Counted from the first letter of the stretch, positions 23,368-33,906 are shown. The stretch: DNA of 64,000 bases from Parabacteroides timonensis (GCF_900128505.1 NZ_LT669941.1:3218420-3282419), one strand, 5' to 3'. Notes: a model not told the origin generated them from the sequence alone. Numbers and translations: made by a program.

Positions 23368-23850
23368 ATGCCGCCAATCAAACATGATTCAAATGCTGAT
23401 ATATTCAGAGGTCAGCTATTTATTTTCGTAGGGGAAAACCCTATTGCTTTCGGTACGAGTGCCACAATGAACACTACCACCGAAGAAGTTGATGTTACAA
23501 ACAAAATGATGTCTGGGGGATGGAAAGGTTCATTGCCTGGACAAAAAAGTTTCGCCATCACAAGTGATTCCTTACTTACCCGGAAAGAAGGTCAATTCAG
23601 TTATGATACGTTACTGGACAAGCAGATCAACGATGAAACATTGGAATTCTTTATGGGTGAAGCAAAGATTACAGAGCAAACCAACGTAGGTGGAAAGTTC
23701 GAACTGGACAAAACAAAGAAGTATTACACCGGACAGGTTATGATAACTTCCCTTGATCTGACATCGGAAGTAAACGGGATTGCCAATTGTAGTGCTTCCT
23801 TCACAGGGATTGGAGCACTAATACCGGGTCCCCTACCTCCAACCACCTAA
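23368..23850 (+). CDS. Major tail tube protein
   Basis: The 160-residue protein fits TP901-1-type tube proteins: GQLFIFVGENPIAFGTSATM, the EEVDVTNKM loop, and a C-terminal MITSLDLTSEVNGIANCSAS. A strong terminator follows, consistent with a highly expressed structural gene that ends a transcription unit. Confidence 0.88.
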   Translation: MPPIKHDSNADIFRGQLFIFVGENPIAFGTSATMNTTTEEVDVTNKMMSGGWKGSLPGQKSFAITSDSLLTRKEGQFSYDTLLDKQINDETLEFFMGEAKITEQTNVGGKFELDKTKKYYTGQVMITSLDLTSEVNGIANCSASFTGIGALIPGPLPPTT

Positions 23851-23872
23851 ACAATCATTTTAGACTTTAAGA

Positions 23873-23908
23873 AAGAACCTATTCCATTACGGGGTAGGTT
23901 CTTTTTTT
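23873..23908 (+). terminator. Terminator behind the tail tube gene
   Basis: AAGAACCTA (23873-23881) pairs with TAGGTTCTT (23895-23903) and is followed by a T-run. The T-run merges with the start of the third repeated late element, so termination and re-initiation appear back to back. Confidence 0.88.
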
Positions 23909-23949
23909 ACCCCCAAAAAACTCAAATAATAGCATTAAATAAAAGGTTT
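23905..23949 (+). promoter_or_regulatory. Repeated late element, copy 3
   Basis: TTTTACCCCCAAAAAACTCA and then AATAATAGCATTAAATAAAA start 50 bp before the ATG at 23955. It lies directly behind a terminator, so a promoter is needed here. Confidence 0.7.
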
Positions 23950-23954
23950 AATGT

Positions 23955-24548
23955 ATGAGATTAACAATAAGGGCTATCATTAAATGGGAACAATTGAACC
24001 AAAAACCATTTTCATCCCTGAACTATAGTGATGAAAATGATATTGTATCCCTTTTTTATGTGTGTAGGTTGCCAGATGAGGCAGGTGTTTCTTTATCCGA
24101 ATTCAAGAAGGATTTAACAGAAGCTTCACTTGAAGAAATGATTAAAAAAATTGAGAAACAAATGCTTATTGATTCTCAATTTCAACCTATTTCAAAAAAG
24201 GGAATCGAAGAATCCCAAAATTCCGATCCCGTTTATATCAAAGATTTAGTTCCTATACTGGTGATGAATGGACTTGATGTTCATTTTGCACTTGATGAAA
24301 TGGGATTATTTGATATACCAATATACCTAAAAGCATACGATCAGAAGATAAGGCATAACCTTGAATCATCCAGGTTGTGGACTTTTATACAAGTGTTGCC
24401 ACATCTTTCCAAAAACATAAAGTCCCCACAAGATTTATATCCTTTTAGTTGGGAAATCGAAGAACAAAAAGAAAAAACTAAAGAAGATACGGAAAAAGGC
24501 ATGTCCGTTTTTGAAGCATTTATGAATTCCGGTAAACAAACACTATAA
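23955..24548 (+). CDS. Tail assembly chaperone (single fused frame)
   Basis: Located between tail tube and tape measure, the 197-residue protein has the expected N-terminal chaperone part (RAIIKWEQLNQKPFSSLNYS, then LFYVCRLPDEAGVSLSEF) and a C-terminal half (HNLESSRLWTFIQVLPHLSK) of the type usually made by a programmed frameshift. Here both are in one frame with no slippery site needed. It ends 2 bp before the tape measure gene. Confidence 0.78.
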   Translation: MRLTIRAIIKWEQLNQKPFSSLNYSDENDIVSLFYVCRLPDEAGVSLSEFKKDLTEASLEEMIKKIEKQMLIDSQFQPISKKGIEESQNSDPVYIKDLVPILVMNGLDVHFALDEMGLFDIPIYLKAYDQKIRHNLESSRLWTFIQVLPHLSKNIKSPQDLYPFSWEIEEQKEKTKEDTEKGMSVFEAFMNSGKQTL

Positions 24549-24550
24549 AC

Positions 24551-27500
24551 ATGGCAAAAAAATTATCATTCAGCATAGCAGTCAATCTTCTTACTGAAAA
24601 TTTCAAAAAGGGGACAAATACGGTAAAGAACTCTTTACGATCCATCCAGATGCAAATAATCACTTTTGCGGCAGCACTTGGTGTTGGTGGTCTAGGATTG
24701 TCAGGGTTAGTAACCAGATTCAAAGATGTTGCAAGAGAAACAAGCCGGGTGCTTACTGCATTGAAAAATGTATCAAACGGAACAAAGGGATTTGCTGATA
24801 ATCTCCGTTTTGTTAATGCTCTAGCTAAAAAGTACGGAATGGAAGTTAATACCTTAACCGGAAACTTTGCCAGCTTTACCGCATCGGCTACCCAAGCCAA
24901 TATGCCAATGGATCAGCAACGGAAAATATTTGAATCCCTATCAAGGGCATCCGCTGCTTTTTCCCTTTCAGCACCACAGACAGATGGGGTATTCCTTGCT
25001 TTGTCGCAAATGATGAGTAAAGGAAAAATTAGCATGGAAGAACTTCGTAAACAAATGGGTGAAAAGTTACCTATTGCGGTTCAGGCTATGGCTAAAGCCC
25101 TCGGAGTATCCATATCACAAATGGAAAAACTCATAGGGAAAGGTAAAGTTATGAGTGCCGATGTACTTCCAAAGTTTGCCGAAGCTTTGAATGAAATGAT
25201 CCCGAATGTGGATACTGACAATTTGGAATCTTCAATAAACAGGTTAAGTAATACTTTCGGTGACATTGTTAATGCATCCGGGTTCCAAAATAAATATAAA
25301 GCACTTATTGACTGGCTTAATTCCACCTTACAGGCGGCAACCACAAACATCCAGAATATAGTAGTTGGAATAATGGCAGCTATTGCCTTTGTTATTACTA
25401 ATGCTTCATCAAAAACACTAAAAGGTTGGTGGTCTATGGCATCTGAAATGACTACCGGACAACAAAAATTAAGTGCAGATTTGACAAAAGCAGAAACTTC
25501 ACGTATAGCTGCATTAAATGCTTTAGAGGCATCTAGGTTAAAGCATAGTGTGGCTATTGGTAAAAGCCGTGAAAAACTGGCACAAGATGTGGCACTGAAA
25601 GAAGTATTGTATGCAAAAACAGTAGTAGCAGAGGAAAAAGCCCGGCTTGCTTTACTGAACGCAAATACAGGGAAAAGGGTAGGAATAGTGACCAAAGGAT
25701 TTAATACTCTGAAAATAGGGGCTGCAAAACTGATGGTATTACTGAAAGCATTATGGAATAGCTTTGCTCCCGCCATTATAATTTCAGGATTAGTTGCAAT
25801 TGGCGGGTATTTTAGGAATTTATATGCAGAAGCAAAAAGGGTTAAAAATATATTTTCCGACTATAGGAAGGAATTCGATAAAATCAAGCCAGGAAATGAA
25901 ACCATACAGCTAGAAAAACTCAGGGATGTTGCCACAGATATCAATAAATCATTAACTGAAAGGCAATCGGCTTTAGATGCCGTTAATAAGATTCTTAACA
26001 CCAACTTCACCATAGATTCTAAATCCTTAAAAATCAATGGTGATATCAATACCCAGATTGAAAGAAGGATTTCCTTACTAAAAGCCCAAGCAAAAGCAGA
26101 ATATCTAACAACCAAGTTAGTAGATATGGAAGCAAAACGGGACGAACTGGAAGCAAAACGAGATAAACTTAAAAAAGAAGATATAAGCCCAAATGTGAAA
26201 GGTAAAGCTGCCATTAGGTTCCTTATAGGAAATGATATTGCCGGATCAATCGGAATGGACACATCCAAAAAAATGCAAACCGAAATAGATCAGATTAATA
26301 AAGTTATATGGGATGCAAACAAGGAACTTGAACAAGCCATTATTGATGGTGGACTGAATAACGAGATTAACACATCCACACTAACTATTACAGGTGACGA
26401 ACCAGATGATAAAGCCCTTCGTGCAGCCGAAAAACGTCTGGAAGCATTGAGAAAACTTGATGAAGAAGATCGGAAACGCCAAATAGATAAGCAGAAGTTT
26501 GATTTGGATTTACAACAAAAAACTATTGATCTGCTGGATGATAGTTTTGAAAAGCGAACAAAACAAACCTTGCTGAACCTTGAAAAAGAAAAACTAGAAA
26601 TAGAAGAATATCAAAATGATCTTCTAAAACAACAATCCGAATACACCAAAAATTTGTTTGTAAGTGTCCACGGCACTGATAAAGGCTTTGGTGCATATTT
26701 CAATCAGCTACAAAGTAATAATTTCAAAGACACAAACGGTGCGGACATCCTACCGGAAGGATTACGCCCGGAAGATATTGAAAAACAAGTTAGCGAATTG
26801 TTAAGTGCAGCACAAGCAGCACAAAAAAAAGGGCTGCTCGATATCAACAAGGATTTATCCCTTATGCTTCGTGAACAGGAAGTAATGTTTGCGTCCGATT
26901 TGGAACGGAAACTTGCAGAACTTGATACCTACTATAACGAACAACTTATAAAAGCCGGGAATAATGCCGAATTAATTGCACAGATAGAAGCTAATCGGAA
27001 AAGGGAAAAACTGGAAGCCACCACCGATGACCGAATTCAAAAACTAGATTTCAGTGAGCAATTAGAAAATGAGCGTACTGCCGGGCTTGAATCCATCGGT
27101 ATGACAGAACTTGTAGAAGAAAAGAAACTTGAAACAACACGAAAGTACCTACAGTTACGAATTGAAGCCCTACAAGAATTGGCTAATGCCGGTAATGAAG
27201 ATGCCAAAAACCAAATTAAACTATATCAGGAATCACTTAAAAAATTGGATACTGCAAAACCTGCCAAAAGCCTTAAAGCATTAGCGGATAAATCCATATT
27301 TGACCGGATAAAGAAAGGATTTGAAAAAGCTGGTGATTCAGCAGAAGATGCAGAAGAAAAAACAACCAGCCTGTTAAGTTCCATATCTCAAAAAGCCGGA
27401 CTAGTGGCAAATATTACATCTGATCTACAATCAATGTTCGGTGGAATGGATGAGGGACTTGATGAGGCGTTAAGTGCCGTTGGAAACATTGCACAAGGTT

Positions 27501-28882
27501 TTGCTACTGGTGGCATCGTTGGTGGTGCTATGGCTGTGATCGGTGAAGGGATGAAGCTTTTCAGCAAAGCATCGGAAGCAGCCGCCCGACACCAAAAAGC
27601 ATTGAAAGAAATCGAAGATGCCCGGCTTGCATCACAACGTGCCTATAATCTTCTTCTTCTGGAACAAAACCTTTTGCTAAAAGAGGCTGTAAGCATATTT
27701 GGAGAAAAGCAAATCACACGTGCAGCCAATGCCATAAACAATTACCGGGATAGCATAGAGCAACTACAAAAGGATTTGCAGGGTAGTTTTAAGCCGGATA
27801 AAGCCTATGAGCAATACCTTGAAAAAGGGGCTTCATCCGGTGGTTTTATGGGGACATATTTCGGCATACAATTAAATGACTACCAAAAACAAGTTGATAA
27901 CTACAATAAAGGGATTGCTGAATTAGGAAAACAACAGATAGTTACCGGGCATAAGAAAACCGGATTATTTGGATGGGGAAAAGGTAAAGATTTGTATAGT
28001 AATATCCTTGACATTCCAGAATACAAGAATTTAATCAAGGATGGAAAACTGGATATTGATATGGCAAATGTCATACTTGATACCCGGAAAATGAGTGATG
28101 AAACAAGGAACTATATTCAAAACCTTATTGATCTACAGGAACATGCCGAAGCAGCCCAAGAAGAACTAAGAAACTATTTACAAAACACATTCGGTTCGTT
28201 AGGTGATGATATGATGACATCCTTAGAAAATGCTATCAAAGATAGGGGTGTTAATGCATGGGAAGAATTTGGAAAAACCGGGGCAAAGGTGATAGAAGAA
28301 TTAGGGAAGCAAATAGCCTATGAACTATTTTTCGCCGATAGGTTTAAAGATTTGCAAGATCAACTTGAAACCGTTTATGGCAGCAATAAAAGTAAAAAGG
28401 ATATTGCACGTGAAGCAATGGATTTGGTTGGAAATTTCTATCAAAACATCGGTTCACAAATGGAATTGGCGCAAGGTTTCATGGAGAATTGGCAAAAAGA
28501 AGCTGAAAAATACGGAATGAATCTTTGGCAATCTGACAATGAGAAACACACACAAAGTTCATCCAAAGGTTATTCCGTATCAATGGATCAAGATACTGGT
28601 GGCGCAATTCTTGGACGTATTACAGGCGTATACGAATCTATTCTTGCTATAAAATCAATGATGAGCGGAATAAATTTTGATTATACAAAATACCTGACAC
28701 AATCAATCATTATTGGTGATGAATTAAAAAAGCATACCGCAATATTCTATGAAATGCAACAAATGCAGATGAAGTCGTACCGTATTAGCGAAGAAATTAA
28801 TGAAGGTATAACGTCCTTACAGGAGATTAAAGGTGATATTTCAGCAATAAGTAAAAACACAAAAGGTTTAGCCCCCAAATAG
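24551..28882 (+). CDS. Tape measure protein
   Basis: At 1443 residues this is the tail-length ruler. Features in order: a tape-measure domain near residues 90-210 (with MSKGKISMEELRKQMGEKLP), hydrophobic segments near 270-285, 395-425 and 970-1005, long coiled coils around 440-900, and a helical C-terminus. By the common relation of about 1.5 angstrom per residue it suits a long flexible siphovirus tail (inference). Antisense frames inside it are shadows. Confidence 0.93.
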   Translation: MAKKLSFSIAVNLLTENFKKGTNTVKNSLRSIQMQIITFAAALGVGGLGLSGLVTRFKDVARETSRVLTALKNVSNGTKGFADNLRFVNALAKKYGMEVNTLTGNFASFTASATQANMPMDQQRKIFESLSRASAAFSLSAPQTDGVFLALSQMMSKGKISMEELRKQMGEKLPIAVQAMAKALGVSISQMEKLIGKGKVMSADVLPKFAEALNEMIPNVDTDNLESSINRLSNTFGDIVNASGFQNKYKALIDWLNSTLQAATTNIQNIVVGIMAAIAFVITNASSKTLKGWWSMASEMTTGQQKLSADLTKAETSRIAALNALEASRLKHSVAIGKSREKLAQDVALKEVLYAKTVVAEEKARLALLNANTGKRVGIVTKGFNTLKIGAAKLMVLLKALWNSFAPAIIISGLVAIGGYFRNLYAEAKRVKNIFSDYRKEFDKIKPGNETIQLEKLRDVATDINKSLTERQSALDAVNKILNTNFTIDSKSLKINGDINTQIERRISLLKAQAKAEYLTTKLVDMEAKRDELEAKRDKLKKEDISPNVKGKAAIRFLIGNDIAGSIGMDTSKKMQTEIDQINKVIWDANKELEQAIIDGGLNNEINTSTLTITGDEPDDKALRAAEKRLEALRKLDEEDRKRQIDKQKFDLDLQQKTIDLLDDSFEKRTKQTLLNLEKEKLEIEEYQNDLLKQQSEYTKNLFVSVHGTDKGFGAYFNQLQSNNFKDTNGADILPEGLRPEDIEKQVSELLSAAQAAQKKGLLDINKDLSLMLREQEVMFASDLERKLAELDTYYNEQLIKAGNNAELIAQIEANRKREKLEATTDDRIQKLDFSEQLENERTAGLESIGMTELVEEKKLETTRKYLQLRIEALQELANAGNEDAKNQIKLYQESLKKLDTAKPAKSLKALADKSIFDRIKKGFEKAGDSAEDAEEKTTSLLSSISQKAGLVANITSDLQSMFGGMDEGLDEALSAVGNIAQGFATGGIVGGAMAVIGEGMKLFSKASEAAARHQKALKEIEDARLASQRAYNLLLLEQNLLLKEAVSIFGEKQITRAANAINNYRDSIEQLQKDLQGSFKPDKAYEQYLEKGASSGGFMGTYFGIQLNDYQKQVDNYNKGIAELGKQQIVTGHKKTGLFGWGKGKDLYSNILDIPEYKNLIKDGKLDIDMANVILDTRKMSDETRNYIQNLIDLQEHAEAAQEELRNYLQNTFGSLGDDMMTSLENAIKDRGVNAWEEFGKTGAKVIEELGKQIAYELFFADRFKDLQDQLETVYGSNKSKKDIAREAMDLVGNFYQNIGSQMELAQGFMENWQKEAEKYGMNLWQSDNEKHTQSSSKGYSVSMDQDTGGAILGRITGVYESILAIKSMMSGINFDYTKYLTQSIIIGDELKKHTAIFYEMQQMQMKSYRISEEINEGITSLQEIKGDISAISKNTKGLAPK

Positions 28883-28883
28883 A

Positions 28884-28926
28884 TTTTACCCCCAAAAGAC
28901 AATGATAATGCTAATAAATAAAAAGG
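28884..28926 (+). promoter_or_regulatory. Repeated late element, copy 4
   Basis: TTTTACCCCCAAAAGACAAT and then GATAATGCTAATAAATAAAA start 50 bp before the distal tail gene ATG. Copies 2 and 4 are the most alike. Confidence 0.68.
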
Positions 28927-28933
28927 CAGTAGT

Positions 28934-29362
28934 ATGAACAACACTGGAATAGCATTTATTAACGGCAAAGATATATACACAACTTATGGTGCATCACTTA
29001 TTGGTTCATCGTTTGAAAACTTGATCTGCCGTCCTGATCGCAAGGAAGGGGCTGAGAATAATATGATAAGCCATCCAGGAGTACAAGTATTTAGTGATAA
29101 TCCACAGCCGGAAGCTATGGAAATAGAACTTACATTTTTAATCGAAGGTAATTCATTGGCTGATTATCTTCAAAAATATGATGCACTACAAGATGAGATT
29201 GACAACAACGAAGGAGATGGTAATTTTTCACTTCGTGTCATTCCTTTGAAGAAAAACTTTAAACTAAGAAGAAAAAGCTACATGCCATTAAATACGATCA
29301 TCCCCAAAACGGGAAAACTAATAGTAACAGTTAGAGAATTAAATCCAAAAGACAGGGGATAA
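28934..29362 (+). CDS. Distal tail (Dit-like) protein
   Basis: The 142-residue protein lies between tape measure and tail tip, the Dit position. It is beta-strand rich (YTTYGASLIGSSFENLICRP, then EIELTFLIEGNSLADYLQKY). No separate lectin domain is present, so it would form only the hub ring. It overlaps the tail tip gene by 1 bp. Confidence 0.72.
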   Translation: MNNTGIAFINGKDIYTTYGASLIGSSFENLICRPDRKEGAENNMISHPGVQVFSDNPQPEAMEIELTFLIEGNSLADYLQKYDALQDEIDNNEGDGNFSLRVIPLKKNFKLRRKSYMPLNTIIPKTGKLIVTVRELNPKDRG

Positions 29363-32300
29363 TGATTAAGCTAGGATTAACAGATTACACACCGGAAGAT
29401 AAGCTTATCCAGATCAGAGACAAGGATAAGAATATTAAAGCACTTTATTCCATTGGAAAAGATGATGTCAATAAACATCTTCTGATGGATGAACATTATA
29501 TTCAAATCTCTTTTGAATTGAATAAATACGCTGCTTTTAAAAGGTCTGATTATATTGAGTTTAAAGGAGAGAAATACACACTAAGGGAAGATTATACGCC
29601 TATTCAAGAAAACAAAAGAAAGTATAAATATACCCTACTGTTTGAAGCGAAAGAAATGTTCTTTCAGGATATCGAATTTTACTATCTCAATCAGAATTTG
29701 AAAGAAGCTACTTGGAGTATAACCACAAATCCAGCAACGATTTTTCAATTAGCTGTAGACAACATTAACCGTTATTTTAGGACAAATAGATATAATGTCG
29801 GAACAATTGAACCTACAGAAACCAAACTTCTACAATTTGATAAAACAAAAGTGTTTGATGGGCTAACCCAGACAGCAAAGGAACATAATGCTGAATGGTA
29901 TCTAACAGGTTACACACTTCACCTTGTAAAAAAGGTTTCATTTGGTTCAGAAATTCCTTTCGAAACAGATGTTTCCATCACTAAAATGAGTCGTGAAAAG
30001 GGAGAAGGGGAAAAACCATTTACCCGAATATTGGCTCTTGGTTCTACAAAAAATCTTCCTGCAAATTACAGGGAGACATCCCCAGGTGAAGCAGTTGATG
30101 CAATCTATCAAAAAAGATTACGGATACCAGCAGAATATGGTGATGTGATAGATGCATATCCTGAAATGTTGCCGGAAGAAGTTACAGAAGGGACAAAAAT
30201 ATTTGATGATATTTTCCCAAAACGTATAGGTGAAATATCTGATGTGCATACTGTGGAATATACGGATACAAATGAAGACACAGGTGAAGTAACACAGTGG
30301 AAAGCATACAGATACAAAGATGAAAGTTTGAAATTCAAAGAAGAATACCTTCTTCCTGATGTTGAGTTGAGGATTATATTTCAATCTGGATATTTGAATG
30401 GGCTTGATTTTGCTGTAAAATTTAATCCTGACAATATTCCAGAAGATGATCCGAATGCACAAGTATTTGAAATATACCGAACTGATGAATATGGTTCACT
30501 TCTGCCTAATGAATTAATGTATCCTGAAAATGGGAATAAATACATTTTATATGGATTCAATATTGATCTTGTGGGTAATCAGTATGTGCCAGAAGCAGAA
30601 ATTGAACTATATGAAAAAGCAATAGAGTATCAAAAAGGATTATTAAAAGACAAATCTGTGTTTGAATGTCCAACTATAATTAAGCATTTCCATGATAATG
30701 AAATGGATTTAGAAATTGGACAAAGAGTAAGGCTTGTACATGAACAATTTGAAGGTGGAAAACGATCTTCACGTGTACAGGGATTTGAAAAAAATCTACT
30801 AAATCCTTATGAAGCAATTTATACCATAGGTGATAATGCTGTTTATTCCCGACTTTCAGAAATAGAGAATAATATTAAAGAGTTGCAAGTGTCAGGTATT
30901 ACCACCACGGGCGGGAGTGGCTCTATTTATCTCATAAAGCAGTTTGATGATACACCGCCAACGGATTTTAACGCATATTCTGCAAAAGCAACAAATGCAA
31001 GGTTACTAAGCCGTTTACATGATGACCGGGCACAAGGTTCAATCACATTTGATAAAAATATTGGTTCCACATTATTTGCAGAAGGTTACGAATGGGGAAA
31101 TGGATGGAATGTCAATAATGAGGGTGTAGGATGGTTTAATGAATTAAAAGTTCGGGATAACGTTTATATCGGCAAAATGTCCGGTTCTCCTTCATCTGCT
31201 TCTGGCATGATGGGTTACGGTACTATACTGGATATGCAAAAAGCGTCTGGGGAATTTGATTATCTCCTTGCCCGTAAAGAGTTCCGTGTTAACACAATGG
31301 TCGTAAATGAGACGCTGGGACTGAATGGCAATCGTTTTATTTCCGATTTCAATAAGATTGAATCTGTTCAAGAACTTTCGGATCGTTACCGTTGTAAGAT
31401 TGATAAAATCGAAGGAATGATGTACATGAATATACGAGGTGACGATCTTATTCGTTGTCAGCAGTTCTCAGGTCTATCATCCCATTATTATTATGGAGAG
31501 GTATTAGGAGTTACAGAAGATTATTTCGATCTTAGAAAGCCTCTTTTAGATGGCTATTCCGTACCGATGGCTGGTGATACGGTATTTCGTGCTGGTCACG
31601 ATACCGATCCAAACCGACAGGGTGTAATCTATTTAGCAACATCGGATACAAACGCGCCTTATATAGACGTATTAGATGGTCTGACTTCTCCTGATATGAC
31701 TGATAAAACAAAGGTTCGTATTGGTAACGTATCCGGGATAACATCAAAGTATAGAGGTAATTTAGGACAGTTGGGTTATCATCATGGTATTTACATCAAG
31801 GGCGGTATCTTCGAAGAATGTGATATCTACCTGGAAGATGGAACAACAATTTACCAATCATTCCAGATTATAAACGGGAAGTTAGAAAGTGAAATATCAT
31901 CTATCAGGGACGCGATCAACGATAACGGAAACAATATCCTATCCAATCCGACTTGGACAGCAGGACTGGATAAATGGGACTATACTCAGGATATCAATTT
32001 ATTCTCTGCAACAAATGGGTGGCTGTGGTTTAATGCGGCTTTCTTTTCTGATAAAAAGAGTTCAGTTGAGGTGATCCGGGATAGTGCATCCCGCGTTCTG
32101 CGTATGTATAAAAGCGGTATCACACAGGTTAATGGAAACCTGCAAAGCCAGGAATCTGGTACATACGTGATGCGTATCCGATACAAGGCTATAACAGCCG
32201 GAACATTGACCTATGGATTCTCCGGGAAAGAACTTTATAAGTCAACCCTAGTAACAGCCACAACAGACTATCAGGAAGAAACAATAACAGCAGAATGGGA

Positions 32301-33906
32301 TGGTACTGGGGATTTCTCCTGCACTTACTCCGGTGACATATACATAAAAAGCCTTACGGTTATTTCAGATAGGATTGCAGCAATCAGAAATGAATTTGAA
32401 ACCAAGTTTGAACAAACGGATCAATCCATTGATCTGTTAGCAAAACGTGTAACAACGAACGAAAATAGTATCATCACAGCAGAATCAAAATTCTCAGTAA
32501 CAGCGGGCTGGATATCCGGGCTTGTTAGTCGGGTTACTACTGTTGAAGGACGAACTGAGATATTAGAAGAAGCAGGTTTTATCACTACCCCAGAAGGTAA
32601 TACTTTATGGGCTAACAAAACACAATTTGATAGTCTTGCACGTGTCGTGGATCAGCAGTCTGCCAAGTTTAGTGTAAATGCCAGTTGGATATCCGGGCTT
32701 GTTTCTCGTGTATCAATAAATGAAAATGGAATAAGAAGCCTGAATGAAGCTGGCTTTATTACTGAAAGTAGTGGAAACAGGTTGTGGGTTGCTTCGACAG
32801 ATTACACGGGGACATCCATTGTCAATATGATTAACCAAACAGCAGAAGGTACAAAGATATTGGCTAATAAAGTCGATTTCCAGGCTTATAATCTGAATAT
32901 GATCCGTAATTCAGGACAGATGACAAAAACAACCTACTGGTCTACAGAAGGTGATTTTTCGTATTTGTCTATTCAGGATAATGGAATCATGGTTATCAAT
33001 GCGGGAACTGGGGCTTTAATAAATAATAGCCTAGCTGGTACAAGATTATTCTCAGGCAGGAAATATACTCTTAGAATCAGTTTGTACACACATATTAGTC
33101 AGGATATAACTATCTCTATCGGCACAGAAATATCAACGAGATTGTCTTTTGTAGAGGGAAATTCTACCAAAACATTTACATTCCAGGGAAAGGATATTGA
33201 TGCAAAGGATTTGCGCATATCTTCTCAAACCACCAGTATGATTGTTGTATCGCAAGTGAAATTGGAAGAAGGTGAGTATGCAACAGATTGGACACCACAC
33301 CCTTCGGATTCTATTTACTCCATTGATTCGGATTTGGTTGCAGCATTGAACGGGACTACAATTTCAGGTGGTTTACAGCTTACTACTCGCATAAAACTCG
33401 GACTGTTGTCGGGCGGTGTGTGGACTGAACAAGGGGGAATATCTGCTAATACGGATAATATCATGTTGTGGGCGGGTGGTACTTACAGCCAGGCAAAAGC
33501 GGGAAATGCTAAGACTATTCTATATCATGACGGGTCTGGCAAATGGACTGGGAAACTTGAAAGTAATTCGGATGGGGATAGAATAATAATAGATCCATCT
33601 GATAGGAGTTTGAAAATGGTATCTTCTTCAGTAGAGGTTGCTAAACTATTTTGGCGTGAGGATGGTGCTGTAAAAATGCCCTTTTTAACTATGGCTCAAT
33701 ATGTCAATGGTCAGGAAACTTATAGAGCTGGTTTAAGCCCAGTAGGATTGGGCATTTCTTACGAAGGAACTGAATTTGTATCCTTCATGCCAGGTAAAAT
33801 ACAATTCAAATTAGGCAGGGCTATTTTCAATTATGAGCCACAAGGTACAGTTTATCAAGGTACGTTATGGTATGATTCCTCTGGATATGTACGAATAAAA
33901 TTATAG
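29362..33906 (+). CDS. Tail tip / baseplate protein (Tal-like)
   Basis: The 1514-residue protein combines an N-terminal hub (about 1-400, prophage tail endopeptidase type, with FDGLTQTAKEHNAEWYLTGY), a coiled linker near 500, a beta-rich middle, a 59-residue tandem repeat near 1040-1155, a carbohydrate-binding-like jelly-roll near 1180-1310, and a C-terminal receptor-binding region. It would initiate tail assembly and contact the cell. The substrate is unknown. Confidence 0.85.
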   Translation: MIKLGLTDYTPEDKLIQIRDKDKNIKALYSIGKDDVNKHLLMDEHYIQISFELNKYAAFKRSDYIEFKGEKYTLREDYTPIQENKRKYKYTLLFEAKEMFFQDIEFYYLNQNLKEATWSITTNPATIFQLAVDNINRYFRTNRYNVGTIEPTETKLLQFDKTKVFDGLTQTAKEHNAEWYLTGYTLHLVKKVSFGSEIPFETDVSITKMSREKGEGEKPFTRILALGSTKNLPANYRETSPGEAVDAIYQKRLRIPAEYGDVIDAYPEMLPEEVTEGTKIFDDIFPKRIGEISDVHTVEYTDTNEDTGEVTQWKAYRYKDESLKFKEEYLLPDVELRIIFQSGYLNGLDFAVKFNPDNIPEDDPNAQVFEIYRTDEYGSLLPNELMYPENGNKYILYGFNIDLVGNQYVPEAEIELYEKAIEYQKGLLKDKSVFECPTIIKHFHDNEMDLEIGQRVRLVHEQFEGGKRSSRVQGFEKNLLNPYEAIYTIGDNAVYSRLSEIENNIKELQVSGITTTGGSGSIYLIKQFDDTPPTDFNAYSAKATNARLLSRLHDDRAQGSITFDKNIGSTLFAEGYEWGNGWNVNNEGVGWFNELKVRDNVYIGKMSGSPSSASGMMGYGTILDMQKASGEFDYLLARKEFRVNTMVVNETLGLNGNRFISDFNKIESVQELSDRYRCKIDKIEGMMYMNIRGDDLIRCQQFSGLSSHYYYGEVLGVTEDYFDLRKPLLDGYSVPMAGDTVFRAGHDTDPNRQGVIYLATSDTNAPYIDVLDGLTSPDMTDKTKVRIGNVSGITSKYRGNLGQLGYHHGIYIKGGIFEECDIYLEDGTTIYQSFQIINGKLESEISSIRDAINDNGNNILSNPTWTAGLDKWDYTQDINLFSATNGWLWFNAAFFSDKKSSVEVIRDSASRVLRMYKSGITQVNGNLQSQESGTYVMRIRYKAITAGTLTYGFSGKELYKSTLVTATTDYQEETITAEWDGTGDFSCTYSGDIYIKSLTVISDRIAAIRNEFETKFEQTDQSIDLLAKRVTTNENSIITAESKFSVTAGWISGLVSRVTTVEGRTEILEEAGFITTPEGNTLWANKTQFDSLARVVDQQSAKFSVNASWISGLVSRVSINENGIRSLNEAGFITESSGNRLWVASTDYTGTSIVNMINQTAEGTKILANKVDFQAYNLNMIRNSGQMTKTTYWSTEGDFSYLSIQDNGIMVINAGTGALINNSLAGTRLFSGRKYTLRISLYTHISQDITISIGTEISTRLSFVEGNSTKTFTFQGKDIDAKDLRISSQTTSMIVVSQVKLEEGEYATDWTPHPSDSIYSIDSDLVAALNGTTISGGLQLTTRIKLGLLSGGVWTEQGGISANTDNIMLWAGGTYSQAKAGNAKTILYHDGSGKWTGKLESNSDGDRIIIDPSDRSLKMVSSSVEVAKLFWREDGAVKMPFLTMAQYVNGQETYRAGLSPVGLGISYEGTEFVSFMPGKIQFKLGRAIFNYEPQGTVYQGTLWYDSSGYVRIKL

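Noticed and set aside
24520..26268. Antisense frames of 126-231 codons inside the tape measure gene (24520-24900, 25081-25776, 25861-26268).
   Set aside because: They lie opposite a well-supported 1443-codon gene, have no promoter or partner genes, and show the low-complexity composition of shadow frames.
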